Shown here piece by piece: positions 14,693 to 27,318 of a stretch of 64,000 bases of DNA (position 1 is its first letter; each line of letters starts with the position of its first letter). Origin of the DNA: Piromyces finnis. Its lineage: Eukaryota > Neocallimastigomycota > Neocallimastigomycetes > Neocallimastigales > Neocallimastigaceae. The translations under genes and the position numbers were made by a program. The notes beneath the pieces are model-generated. The model did no database searches. It had not been told where the DNA came from and was given only the letters and a program-made list of their open reading frames with translations. The stretch is from contig MCFH01000004.1 in the NCBI GenBank assembly GCA_002104945.1, positions 186,001 through 250,000 on the forward strand, given 5' to 3'.

Positions 14693-14996
14693 ATTATTTA
14701 AGCACCTATTGAAAAACTACTTTTTTAATTTTTATAACAAAATATTATCTAAAAATAGGTCGTATTTAATAAGTTTGTTAATTATTTTAAAAGTTTTTTA
14801 TTTGATGGTTGTTAAATTATAATATTCATACACAAACAATATAATTTATGTATATATTACTGATTATAATTTTAACCTTTTTCAGCTTATTAAAATGAAA
14901 GATTACATAAAGAATATTACATATCATATATTATTATATATAAATAGATGAGTTTTATATAGTTTTAACTTTTTTTTTCATAGGTGCTTAAATAAT
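14693..14996. mobile_element. Candidate MITE-like element with 17-bp terminal inverted repeats
   Basis: ATTATTTAAGCACCTAT at 14693-14709 is matched by its exact reverse complement at 14980-14996. The outer part contains TTAA followed by GCACCTAT, and it ends with ATAGGTGC followed by TTAA, which would fit insertion at TTAA. The 270-bp interior is AT-rich and has no open frame, as expected of a non-autonomous DNA transposon. The arms continue with partial similarity (poly-A then AACT/AGTT) for some bases inward. No transposase is visible and only this one copy occurs in the window, so the class is unproven; a chance inverted repeat is possible in such sequence, although the GC-containing core makes that less likely. 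Confidence 0.35.
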
Positions 14997-16725
14997 TGTG
15001 ATTTATTAATTAAGGTATATGCAAATAACTATGATAAAACGTGTTATATATCCATTAATAATAATAAAGTATTATCTAAAAATAATGTTTTATTGATATA
15101 GGTTGGTATTCATAATAATTAAATATAAATTATTATATTTTTTAAAATAATATTAATATATGTATATATTAATAAATAGATTAAATAGTTTATTACAAAA
15201 TGTTATATTTTGTAGTTGTTACATATAAAAAATTGAATATAAAAGTAGAATGTGGGTGTGTCTTTTTATAGTTAAAATAAATACATGTTAAACAAATTAT
15301 GTATTTATTTTTTGATAAAAAAATTTGCATTAATATTAAATTTTATTTCTTCAAGTGTTTAAAAAAATTTTTTTACTATATATATATATATATAACACTA
15401 ATACATACTAATTAAACTAATATAAATACTTTAAAGGATTCAAGCATCTTAAAAACACCGAGACATATAGAAATAATAGTTTTGATTTATGTAAAAGAAT
15501 CTAAAATTTTTTACATAGCTAACTTTTGTAACAACAACACATTCAGCTGTTACGTAAATAAGTTGACTTTGTGTAACATATAAGATTCACAAAGATTATT
15601 CTTAAATTCTATGAGTCTATATTTTTATTTTACTTTGGAGGAGAAAAGGTATCTTTTAAATGATTAAAGAATAATATATATAAATAAATATAGAAATTAT
15701 ATTATTTATAACAATGAAAATTTTAAATAACAAAATATTTAAATAAATATTTTCCATAATATAAATTTATTGATAACTTTCTAATAGTTTCATTGTTTTA
15801 AATAAACTATTAAATGTAGGCTAAAGGTGTTTCTTCAGATTATAGTAAAATCAGTTCAAAATAAAAAAAGATTTTACTCTTTTTTTTTTTAGATTATCAA
15901 TTTTAATTTATTTTATTTATTTATTAATCAACTGATGTTTTTCAAGTTAAATACATTATAGGTATATTTTTTTTTTAAAAAAAAAAAAAAACAATAATCA
16001 TTAATTTCATTTCTATAGTATAATTTTTCTTTAAAAAAAAGATAATAAAATTAATTACTCTACTTTTAAATATCTCAATAATAATTAATAGTAATAATTA
16101 ATACTTTAATATTTAAATATATTATTAGAAAGTTAGGAAATCATTAGATAATTATTTTGATAATAATATTATATTTCATGAAAAGTTAAATTATATTTTT
16201 TTTCATGTTTTTCAATATTTATATCTATACTATATTCAATATTACATTTAAATAAATGGTTTAATAATAATACATATGATTTATGATTTGCTTCTATTCA
16301 TAATGGATTTTTAATTCATAATAAATGAATACAAATACATAAAAAGAATGAAATAACTTTGTAGACTATTTTTTTAGATTATTCTGAAATTCTATTGAAT
16401 CTTTTATAAAATAGATGATTCTATATTTTTTTTAAAAATAAAAAAATACCATCACTTTTTTAAGTGATGAAAAAATAAAATAAGAAATATTAACAAATAT
16501 TAACAACTATATATATATATAAAATATGATTATTTTTAAAAAAGTAATTATTAAATAAATAGTTAACAAAATTATTAAATTATTTGATATATTTAATTTA
16601 TTTATTTATTTATACACAGAATATACTTTTTTAAAAACAAAATAAAACAAAACAAAACAAAAAAGACTTTAAAAAAATTAATTTTATAATTTCAGTTATT
16701 TTTTAAATAAAAAAAAAAAAAACTT
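14997..16725. other. Non-coding AT-rich stretch
   Basis: I see no gene. It contains short A/T microsatellites and a small perfect hairpin near 16450-16468 (CATCACTT, four T, AAGTGATG) without obvious context. Confidence 0.55.
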
Positions 16726-18000
16726 AATTCCATACCAATCAGTAAAGAATCTGAAATTTTTTCATTAGAAAGTAATTCTGTAAAAAGAATTTTATATCCT
16801 TCTGTTGAAGATTTTATTTTTGACGATAATGAAGGTATTACTAACATAGATTTATATTATGATAATAAAAATACAACAAGAGGAATAATTAATTTAGAAA
16901 ATAAAGAAGTAAATAGTAAAATAAGTTTACAATAATAATTGAATTAATGCTTTAAACAATACAAATAATACATTATATATTAATATTCTTCCATTATTTG
17001 TTAATAATTTATTATATTATTATATATTTTTCTTTTTTATATAATAAATTAAATTATAAAAGAGTGATTCAATTCAATTTGAAGGAAATAGAGATAAAAA
17101 AATTACTCTTAAATATTTGAATAAAAAATATTCATTTATCAATGGAATATTATACCTTAAAACTAAATTAAAGTATTTTGATATATGATATAAGGACTTG
17201 GAAAACATATAAATAAAATTTCCCCATAAAAATCAATTTAAATTCGAAGAAATTACAAAAGTCTTTACCGGAATGAGTATTGAAAACTTATAGATATTTA
17301 ATAAAGTCACGTTATATGAAAAAAGTTTTTTCAATAAATGATAATATTATTAATATTAAGAGTATCAATAATCAATAATAATAATACTTCTTAAAGTGAA
17401 TTAAAAATTGATGAGGGATTTTTAGAGTTATCTCAATGTTTTATTGATCAGTAAATATATTATATTATTTTTTTCTAGAAAAGTTATTTAATAATTAATA
17501 GGATGATCAAAAAACTAACTCATATTGTTATCATAGTTTTGAATTTTTAGTAAATAGTAAAAAGTATTATATTAATGGAAAGGTATAAAATGATATAACA
17601 CTACATAAATAATATATAATATATCATTTTTTTTATTTAAAATATATAAAAAGACTTGGTGAAAATATGGCTGATAATGATGATATATCAAAAGAATACA
17701 ATTCATAGCAACTCTCATCATTAAAAAATCCGGAAAAGGCTCCTCAACATAATAAATAGCTTTATAATTTTTCTGATTATACTAATAATCAATTAACTAT
17801 TTTATATTTCTTATAGTTAATACTTTTGAAAGATATAGTTGATGTTCATTCTTCATACAAAATTTGTATTAGTTTATTGCTTTCAAATACAGATTTTCAA
17901 AAGTTTTTAATTATTTATCTAGACCACCAATAAATTCAAAAAGTAAATATATATTTTGGCAAAATAAAATATAAAAAAAAAATAAACTGAAGGAAAATCT
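16726..18000 (+). pseudogene. Decayed multi-exon gene relic, family unknown
   Basis: Base and codon patterns here are like exons, unlike the surroundings, but the frames are broken. 16726-16932 is open for 69 codons (contains ILYPSVEDFIF) and then meets two stops. A second piece starts after an AG at 17062, is open for 41 codons (contains ITLKYLNKKYSF) and then meets TGA at 17186, with TAA and TAG soon after although the reading stays protein-like (FKFEEITKVFTGMSIENL). A further exon-like block near 17502-17582 ends in AAAG followed by GTATAA, and the next begins after an AG near 17654 and has two in-frame TAG codons. Several stops could have arisen by single changes from Gln or Lys codons. 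I do not recognise the family; weaker relics may continue to about 18700. Confidence 0.42.
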
Positions 18001-20711
18001 ATATCATTAAAAGTAAAAAAAAAAGGTTATTCTTGAATGTAGAGATCAAATTTAATATTATTATGAAAGATCTATGTGAAAACAAAAATAAAAAATAATG
18101 TTTAGGATTAAAAAAAAAAAAGAGGTTCTTTTTTTTTATCATGAATAATAATAATAGTAATAATAATAATAATATAAAGTGATTATTATTATAGCTTTTT
18201 TTTTTTTAAATTTACATAGTAATTTAGTTAATATAAAACTTTTTTAGCCTTTTATTTTCAATTAATATTTTTAGATATTGCATAACCAATTTTTTTTATA
18301 TTTAATTATATTTCATTAATTTTTTAATTCACCAACTGTATTTCCATTGGTTTGAAAAAGGTGGTCCTATCATTCATTTCTATATTTAAGTAAAGTTTCA
18401 TACTATGTTCCATATTACTCAGTTCCAATAAAATATAAAAACAAGATTGGAAGAGTTCAATTACTTATTATTAAAACTATCATACAGAATATTAATGCTT
18501 ATGAATCATTAAAAATAACTTTTTATAATGTTAACATTTATTATTTAATTGGCATTTAAGGTTGTTCGTCTTTATGTCATTACCTATTCATTATCAATTA
18601 TCAGCTATTAAGTCTATTAATTGTATTCTAAATGATATGTAGCAATAGATTTAACTAGTGATTTAAAAATTGAGGATAATTTCATAAAGACTTCAATAAG
18701 GATAATGAAATTAATAATAAACTTCTCATAATAGTATTGAAATAGAATAATTAATAATAATATTTAAGTAAGAAATAATAATTTGTATATATTAATTATA
18801 TAAATTTATATTAATAAAAGGTTAGAAAATTAATGGGTTAGTTTAATTAATACTATCGAATATCGAATATAGTATATTATTCATGAATTAATTATTCTAT
18901 TTTTTTTATAATTAACCATTATTTTGTTCTTAAGAAACAAAATTAGTATGTACTATAGGTATTTTCATGAAAGAAAGAGCTTGTGTTAATTTGCTTTTTT
19001 TTTTTTTTAAATAATATTTCTCATAATAATTTATCTATATATCGATCTTTAATAAGTTTAAAAATTAAATATTTAATTTGGATAAGGTTATAATATATAA
19101 TTTTTAATATATATAACCTAATAAATAGTTATGCTGTTTCTAAGAACAGTCAACATCAAAAAAACAATATTAAATAAAAACGAACAGAGAAATTTTTGTA
19201 AATGCCAAACAAAAAATTGTTGACTTTAACTCTTTTTAAATAGCTTTATTTTTTTTATTATTATTAATCAATAGTAATCAATACTTTGTAAATTTAAATT
19301 AAATATGAAGAAAAAGCAATATTATAATGGAAATTATAAATTTTACATTGTTAAATATTTACAATAATTCAGTTTTTATTTAAACTCATCACTATACTTA
19401 TTCATTTTATAATATTTAAAAGTTTTATAATAAACACTAATATAAAGGAATAAAACTCATTAATAATGAAATTTTCAGTAAACCCATAAAGTTAATGATG
19501 TTAAATAATATTACAATATTTAAGTTTTTTTTTTTTTTTCTTTTTTTATTATTTTTATAGTAATGATATGATTTTTTAAATAAATAATTATTATATAATA
19601 GATTTATTTTCCCTTTCAAGATATATGTTTTTAATTTTTATGTTAACTTTTCTTTTAAATGATTATATCTTATGTTTTTTCAATAATTATAATATATATA
19701 AATATTTTAAATTTCACAAATATTATAATTCATTCGTATTTATTTAACAATGACAGACAAATAGAATAGGCTATCCTTTTATTACTATTGCCCTTTTTCT
19801 TTTTTAAAGTATGAACTATGGAAAGGTATATATAAAGTATTTATTTTCATAGTCATATAACAACATATTAATATTTTAATAAAATAGAATCAAGGACAAA
19901 ATATTTATATATAATTATGAAAAAATGAAAATAAATCAATAATAATAGTTAATAAATTAAATAGGAATATAAGATATCCTCTTTTTCTTTCTTTTTTATA
20001 TTTAAGACCTTTTTTTCTTTATAAAATAAAAAAACATATAATATATATAATTTTGAAATATCATAATCATTTAACTATTAATAATTAATATATTAAAATT
20101 TTTTATCCCACAACCTATCATTTAATTTAAATGGTTAATTAAAAACATACTTTTTTTATAATTATTGTTACACTGGGCAAAAAAAAAATTATTGGATTGC
20201 CTTTTTAAAAGATTAAATATAAAATTAGAATAATATTTTTATTAAAGGAAAATATAAAAGCCGAAAAAAAAGTATGACAATTTTAGTTTTTAAATAATAA
20301 ACAATAAATAATAAATACTTATATAATAATATAGTATTATTTTAATAAAGGTCTTTATTTTTAATATTTTTTTTTCAATACTATAATTTTTTTTAAAAAA
20401 AGAAAAATTATTGTGGTTAAATTATAATTTTTTTTATTATTATCTTTTTTTTATATAAATTAAATTTTTGTGTATTTTTTTATATATATTAATAAAATGA
20501 TTTTTTTTTTTCATATGAAAAAAATTTTCCTTCAATCTTATTTATTATAATATATAAATAATATATTCATGTATATATTAAATAATTTTAATAAAATTAT
20601 AATCATATGACTAAAATAAATTTATTTTAAATTAAAATATATTTTATTAATAATTTAAGTTTTAATTTTAATTTAAGATTTTATTGAATAATGAAAATCT
20701 TCAATATAAAA
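18001..20711. other. AT-rich desert between the relic and the SINE-like insertion
   Basis: Scattered protein-like scraps occur at 18330-18740 on the plus strand, possibly the tail of the upstream relic, each broken by stops. The rest is A/T repeats and homopolymers. No RNA gene was recognised. Confidence 0.5.
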
Positions 20712-20722
20712 AAGAATATAGG

Positions 20723-20724
<2 letters not shown>
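20712..20724. repeat. Target-site duplication, left copy
   Basis: AAGAATATAGGAA, identical to 21325-21337. It lies immediately next to the 65-base T run that forms the poly(A) tail of the minus-strand insertion, as expected for target-primed reverse transcription. Confidence 0.85.
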
Positions 20725-20792
<68 letters not shown>

Positions 20793-21324
20793 TTCCGAGT
20801 GCATTTCTCCCATCGATCAGAATTAGCTCCAATGGTGGTTCTTAGAGAAACGTTGGCTCATTCCTATTGCTAGGTGGTTGTGACCCTCCTGGTCTGTCAT
20901 ACTGTTTCTTCAGCTTCGACGCTCACTTAATCCATGTACATTAGATGCATGTCGTTGTACGATATTTCACAACTACAATGCTAAGCCTCTTATAGTCAAT
21001 TTGATCACGTGTCAACCGCCCCCTAATGTTTACACTTAAATTGATTAAGGAATATTATGTGTTTTTGGCATAGCCTAAGTCACCACTTATTAAGTTCTAA
21101 TTTGGAATGTACCATGTACACTAGACCCTCTCAGGCCGGCTAGACGAGTGTTATTATCATAGTAGTAAATTAGAAAGTTCATTTATACTTACCTGAATAT
21201 CATAACCCAACCCATGGCAAACCCAGTGGGAAAATCCACAGGCACTGACATCTGCGGGGTCGAACCAGAAGCCTTATGTATGCTAAGGAAACGCCTTAAC
21301 AACCAGGATAAAAACTGGAACGAC
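20725..21324 (-). mobile_element. tRNA-derived SINE-like retroposon with poly(A) tail
   Basis: A 600-bp block of mixed composition (26 G/C in the 60 bases 20821-20880) sits in sequence that is almost all A/T. Read on the minus strand it starts at 21324 with a tRNA-like head. An A-box-like TGGTTGTTAAGG occupies 21305-21294, a 5-bp stem CCTTA/TAAGG with a 7-nt loop lies at the anticodon-arm position, and a perfect B box GGTTCGACCCC occupies 21266-21256. A body of about 460 bp without a long open frame follows, ending in 65 A (T run 20725-20789 on the plus strand). It is flanked by a perfect 13-bp duplication. Known: these are the traits of polymerase-III-transcribed SINEs mobilised in trans by a LINE. 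The body is long for a SINE, so it may be composite. No reverse transcriptase is encoded. The long pure tail and exact duplication suggest recent insertion. I cannot name a family. Confidence 0.82.
21256..21305 (-). promoter_or_regulatory. Internal polymerase III promoter (A and B boxes) of the SINE head
   Basis: A-box-like TGGTTGTTAAGG (21305-21294) and B box GGTTCGACCCC (21266-21256) are separated by 27 bases, a spacing compatible with tRNA-type promoters. The T-arm would pair at four of five positions, one of them a wobble, so the head is tRNA-like but degenerate rather than a working tRNA. Confidence 0.7.
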
Positions 21325-21337
21325 AAGAATATAGGAA
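21325..21337. repeat. Target-site duplication, right copy
   Basis: AAGAATATAGGAA, identical to 20712-20724, directly abutting the 5' end of the minus-strand insertion. Confidence 0.85.
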
Positions 21338-24300
21338 AGGGTTAGTAAAATTTAGAAAAAATATTGTATTTTTAAAAGAGAGTAATAATATATTCCTTTT
21401 TTTTTTTTATAATAGTATAATATATAATGTCATTTTTAAATACAGAATAGATATTATATATATGTACATAGACATATAGTATTCCTATTTAGAATATATT
21501 TCCATAATCCTATTTAATAAAAATAATAATACTTATCATGTTTAATAATATCTAAGAATTTAAATAAACAACTTTATAAAAATAATTATAAAAATTTTTT
21601 ATTGATTGAATATGTGATTCATATTTAAATTAAATTAATTATTAAATAAAAAAGTGTCTCATTTAAAAAAGAATTGAAGTCATATTTACAATAAAAAAAA
21701 AAAATAAACTTTAATCTTCTTTAATGTCTTTTTTAAAATAAATATATATATATTATTTGTTATCATCATTTATCCTTGCTTTATCCGGCCGTATATTTCA
21801 TGCTTAAACAGTTTATAACATATTAAGAATTTAAAATTAACACATTTATCATTCAAAGTACAAATGAAAATTTAGTTTATTAAATAAGCTTTTATTAATA
21901 ATATATTATATTTATATATATTTTTCCAAGACAATAAAAATACATAACAAATTAAATTATATGTTAAGTTAAAGAAAAAAATAATAAATACATTATTAAT
22001 TAATATGATATTATTATTTTTTATGATTAAAATATAATATGTCGTTTTAAATATACCATTTAAAAAAAGTATATTCAAATTATTATTAAAAGAGAAAAAA
22101 AAAGTAATGTGGCGACTTTGGATCTTTACAGGAAATAAAAAAAATGACATGATTATTAGCCGTAATTAATAAAACATGATGTTTTAATATTATTAATATT
22201 AAAGTTTATCTTTTTGATAATTAAGAAATTAATTTATTTTTTAACAATTAAAGTTTTATATTAAATAAAATTAATTAATGTATATTACTAATATTTTAAT
22301 TTGTTCCCTCCAAGCTAAATATTATATATTGTATATATATTATAATATATATATCGAATTCTAAACAATAAATTATTATTATATGTATTATATTTATTGA
22401 GTTATAAAATTAACTAAAAAAATTTTAACACACTTAAAAAAGATCATCATTTTGTTCGACCTTTGAAGGATAGATGGTATAGTTTAAATAAAACTTTGTT
22501 ATTAATAATTAAAGATGTGCTATTTACATAAAAAAAAAAAGGAAATTTCTTATATAGCCTTTTATTATTTAAAGTATAAAAGTCTTATTTGTTATTTATA
22601 AAAAGGTACAATTATTAATATTAGTAGTTAGTAGCACTATTACTGCTATTACTACTAATACTACTATTACTAAGTTTTAAAAAGAATATTCTTAATTATT
22701 ATAGTATAAATTATATAATTTATAAAAATTGTTTATTCTGATTATTACTCATTTTATCTGTACTGCTTTTTTTCTTCTATTATTCATAGCATCATCATGA
22801 TTGATATTCCAAAAAAAGGATTATAATATTATAATAAATAAATAAATAAATAAATATAAAATTTGCTATTAATAAAAGTATTAATTATAACATTACAAAT
22901 GAATGAATAATACTTTTTAATTTATATTTTTAATTGTTTTTTTTTTATTATTTTCCTAAAAATATAATTATTAGGGTTTACAATAAGATTTATATCATTT
23001 TTATATCTACTGATTTAATATATTTATTTTTTTTTAAAAAAAAAAGGAAAAAAAAACAATTTAACTAGTAATTAAAAAATATTTTTAATTTACAATTAAT
23101 ATATTTTAATTAAAATAAATATAAAAACAAAATTAAAATTAAATTTTTTTTAATTTTATATATTAATATTATTTCAATGAGTAAATTTTTATTATTATAT
23201 AGGAAATGGTTGCACAAAACTGTATGAGGTAAAAATTAATAACAAAAAAGGTTAATATTTATTAAATTTTTATTTGTATATCAAATAGAGGATTGTTAAG
23301 CATTTTAAAGAAGTTATAACTACAAATAAATAGAAATTAATATTAAGATTTAAAGCAATAAATAAATACTATCAATGATTCATTATTATTTTAAATTGTA
23401 ATTTTTATTATAGCATAATACCTTTTTTGTATAGTTCCTTTCAAAATGAATAATTCAATTTTTTATATAATATTAACATTTTCTATTTTAATATTCTATC
23501 TCCATCTTACTTTATTTATTTTTTCATATTTTTTTATTGACTAATATTAAATATAATAAATAAATAATTATTCTATTATGAATAATAATTGTGTAACATT
23601 TAATATAACAATTAATTAAATGTAATTTTTAATTAAAAACTTATTAAATATACTAAGAATAAAAAGATATGTAATTTTAAAATATATTGTGGTAATAACC
23701 AACGATTCTTCTTTTTTTTTTTTTATTTTATTATTATATAAAAAAATCATTTTATATAAGGATTGTATAAACAATATAATAAATAAATAAATTAACCTAA
23801 AATAATATATGCATGAATATTCATTATATATATTGGTTTTCAAACTATGAAGATCATTCATTCATATTATAGATGATTTTGTTCATTAATATAATATAAT
23901 CCTTAAATGATATAAATATGAATAATATAATATATTACATATAATATATATTATAATTAATTATAATAACCTTAATAAAAAAACAAAAGAAAAAGTATAA
24001 ATAATATATTATAAATAAATTTTATAATATATGATATCCATCCATTAATTTTAGTAAAGTTTAATCTTTTTGTGTAAGGATACATCAAGAATACTATTTA
24101 ATTAAGTTTGGGTATAGTCGTCACCTGGTTATTGATTGGTTTTTATTCATATATAAACTTTATTTATATTTAAATGAACTTTTTTTAGAATTTCAATTAT
24201 CATTATTTAATAATATTCATCCTATTATTAAATAATAAAATATGATTAAGTTATTTATATTAAACAATGGAATAATATAAATATTAAATATTATCATTGT

Positions 24301-25487
24301 CATATTAATATTATATTTTGTATTATATTATCATATTATAAATATATATTATTTTTATTCTTCCTATTTTTTGTTTATTTAATTATTTATTACAATTATC
24401 ATATTCTACTTTAAATTAATGATTGTAGTTATATTGTACTATATAATATTAATTTTAATATTTATTAAAGTTTAAATAACTATATTTAATTGTTTTTGTA
24501 TATTATGTTAATATAATATATATTATTTTAATATAATGAGTAAGGGAAAAGTCAACTTTTCATATTAATCTTATAATTAAAGCTAATTTACATTATATTG
24601 CTATATAATCGTTTTTTTTTTTTTTTTACTAGAAATCATTTTTGATATAAATAAGAATTATTTTTCTTTCTGTTTTATTTTTTTATCTATTTTTATTTCT
24701 TATTTTTTAATAATTTAAATCCTTATAAAAAAAAGTAATTTTTTTTCTTTTTATTATTAAAAAATTTAAGTAGAAATTTTATTATTAAATAAAATAAAAT
24801 AATAAAATTTATATATAAAAATATTAGATAAAGATTATCTTTTTATTTTTATATATCCAAGAAAAAAAAAAAAGCATAAAAAGAAAAAAGCTTTTTAAAT
24901 ACTTAAAATAAGAAGAAAAAAAAAATTTATTTATATATATAATAAACCAAAATATACTAAAAAAAGTTTGTAGACCTTTTTAATATAAATAATATTAATA
25001 ATATATTAAATTTTAATATGATAAATTTTTTATGTATTTTGACCAATAAAATATTATATATTAAAAGTAGAAATATATATATAAATAGAATTTTTTTTCT
25101 TTTTTCACCTCAATATATTAGTATTAGACGTTTTTTTAAAAAATAACTTTTTAAAAAAAGAATAATAATCAATATACTATCTTTTATATATAATACACTA
25201 TTATTAAAAGTAATATATTAATAAAAAAAAGTTATGAAAAAAAAATATATTTTTAAAATGGTCAAAATATTGTTTATTTTCAAATATAATGGAAAATCAA
25301 AAATATTATTATAAATATAACAAAATATTAACATAAATATAACATTTTAATAATTATAGATTTAACGTCTGGTCACGTATAAAAATTGTATTATAAGTAA
25401 ATATATTTTTATGAGTAAATTTTATAAAATGTAAAGAGTATAAATTAATAAAAATAATGTAATTATAAAAATAGATTAAAAATCAAA
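21338..25487. other. AT-rich desert upstream of the expansin gene
   Basis: No coding signal on either strand. Short patches with some G/C (21770-21800, 22440-22480, 24080-24150) show no open frame or tRNA fold that I can support. The last few hundred bases should hold the expansin promoter and leader; they are A-rich just before the ATG, with no distinct element visible. Confidence 0.5.
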
Positions 25488-27318
25488 ATGAGATCTACTC
25501 AGGCCTTAGGTCTTACTGCTTTATTAGTTGCTAAAGTTTTAGCTTCATGCCAAGAAGGTTACGAATGCTGTTCTTCTTGTAATGTTATTTACACTGACGA
25601 CGATGGTAATTGGGGTGTTGAAAACGATCAATGGTAAAAATAAATATTAATAAAAATTTTATTATTATCAATATAATTAATAATGTGATATAAAAACATA
25701 TGAAAATAATATTAACATATATTAAATATTCAATTGATAAAGGTGTGGTATTGATGAAGAAAAGTGTAGCGGTTCTGGTGCTACTGAAAAATGTTTCAGT
25801 AGTAAATTAGGTTACCCATGTTGTACTTCTACTACTGACGTTATTACCGAAGATGAAGATGGTAAGTGGGGTTTAGAAAATGGTGATTGGTGCGGTATTC
25901 AAGAAACTTCTGCTGCTGAAGAAGACGATTGTGGTGAATATGGATGCTGTGCTCATTGTAATGCCATCTACGAAGATGAAGATGGTTTATGGGGTGTTTC
26001 TAATGGTGAATGGTGTAAAATTAAGAAGAACTGTAGTGCTTCTGCTACCACTACTAAATCTAACAACACTAAGACCACTAAGCCAACTTCTCAAGGTGTT
26101 ACTAGAACTACCCTTGAAAATGGTGGTGTCCTTGAATCTGGTGTTTTCACTACTTTACCACCATCTCACACTCAACCACCATACCCACATGCTGAAAACA
26201 CTGGTCTCGCTTCTTGTGGTGCCAAGTGGACTTTAGTTGATAACGTTTGTGTAGCTATGTATTGTGAAGACGATTTATCTTCTGAAAACTGTGATGAATG
26301 TGGTGGTGTTGCTGGTGAAAACGGTTGTGTTGCTGTTGACTCCTCCTTATGTAAGTCTGGTATTTGGGAAGAAGTTCACGATGCTCAAGATCAACCATGG
26401 AAGTTTTCCAGATCTACTCACTTCGGTTTAACTTACGGTGGTGCTTGTGGTTTCGGTTTATATGGTTTATGTACTACTAAGTACAATGAAACTGGTGAAC
26501 TCTGTATGAGATTCTGTGACAAATACCCAGATCTTTGTGCTGATCCACCAAACATTTCTTTAAGAGGTAACTTCTGTGCTCCAAACGGTAACTACTACAC
26601 TCAATTCTGGTCTTCTCTTCCAGGAGATTATGATAACTACCTTTCCTGTGGTGAATGTTATGAAGTTGAAAGAACTCAACCAGATGGTTCATCTTACCCA
26701 GAAGGTGAAGGTACTGATAACATTCTTTTACAAGTTGTTGATTCCTGTCCATGTACTGCTAATGCTAAGTGGTGCTGTGGTTCTGGTGTTGATCACTGTA
26801 ATGAAATTGACTTCAAATATGGTTGTCCAATCCCAGAAGGTAGCTGGCACGTTGATTTATCTGATATTGCTATGTCTCGTTTACAAACTAACGATCCATA
26901 CGGTGGAATGGTTGATGGTGTTATTCCAATTCGTTACAAGCGTGTTCCATGTCCAGTCAAGGGTAACATTCACGTCTGGTTACGTCCAGGTGCCGGTCAA
27001 TGGTACTTTGCTCTTACCGTTGTCAATGTTGCTAACATGGGTTCTCTTGTTGCCGTAGAAGTCCAACAATCTGATGGTCAATGGGTTCCATTAGTTCGTG
27101 ATCCAAACTACTCTACTACTAGACCACAAGAACGTTACGGTTCATGGACTGTCAAGCAAGGTACTGGTCCATTCACCACTCCAATGAACATGCGTTTCAC
27201 TGATTCTGCTTTCAACACTCTTACTGCTGAAGGTGCTATCCAAAGTTTCGGTGATGTCGATGATGATATGTACGATTTCTACTACATTGATACTGGTGTT
27301 CAATTCCCAATGCCATAG
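25488..27318 (+). CDS. Secreted expansin-like protein with three N-terminal fungal dockerins (cellulosome component)
   Basis: Two exons, 25488-25633 and 25743-27318, give 573 residues. A signal peptide (residues 1-19, ALLVAKVLA core) is followed by three Cys-rich dockerins of the CBM10-like fungal type at about 21-57, 66-101 and 112-146, each with a WGxxNxxWC-type signature. Next come a Ser/Thr/Pro linker (147-206), a compact Cys-rich module (207-252, with NCDECGG), the expansin double-psi barrel (from about 272: [35 protein letters not shown]) and a C-terminal CBM63-like domain ([26 protein letters not shown]). Role, from the family: non-hydrolytic loosening of plant cell wall; the dockerins would bind cohesins on the fungal cellulosome scaffold outside the cell. 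Codon choice (GGT, CCA, AAG, TTC) is richer in G/C than its neighbours, suggesting high expression. Swollenin is the nearest alternative name. Confidence 0.93.

Noticed and set aside
20691-20873. Frame with a poly-Phe run
   Set aside because: It reads through the T run that is the tail of the SINE-like element; no coding meaning.
21225-21320. A functional tRNA gene in the SINE head
   Set aside because: The B box is perfect, but the acceptor stem is absent, the T stem has a mismatch and the sequence runs into a 460-bp body with a poly(A) tail.
10468-25487. Search for CRISPR arrays, rRNA or standard tRNA genes in the desert
   Set aside because: No regularly spaced repeats, rRNA-like sequence or tRNA fold was seen apart from the SINE head; the genome is eukaryotic.
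26477-27058. Open frames on both strands overlapping the expansin exon
   Set aside because: Shadow frames of a G/C-richer coding exon; the expansin frame carries signal peptide, dockerins and conserved motifs.
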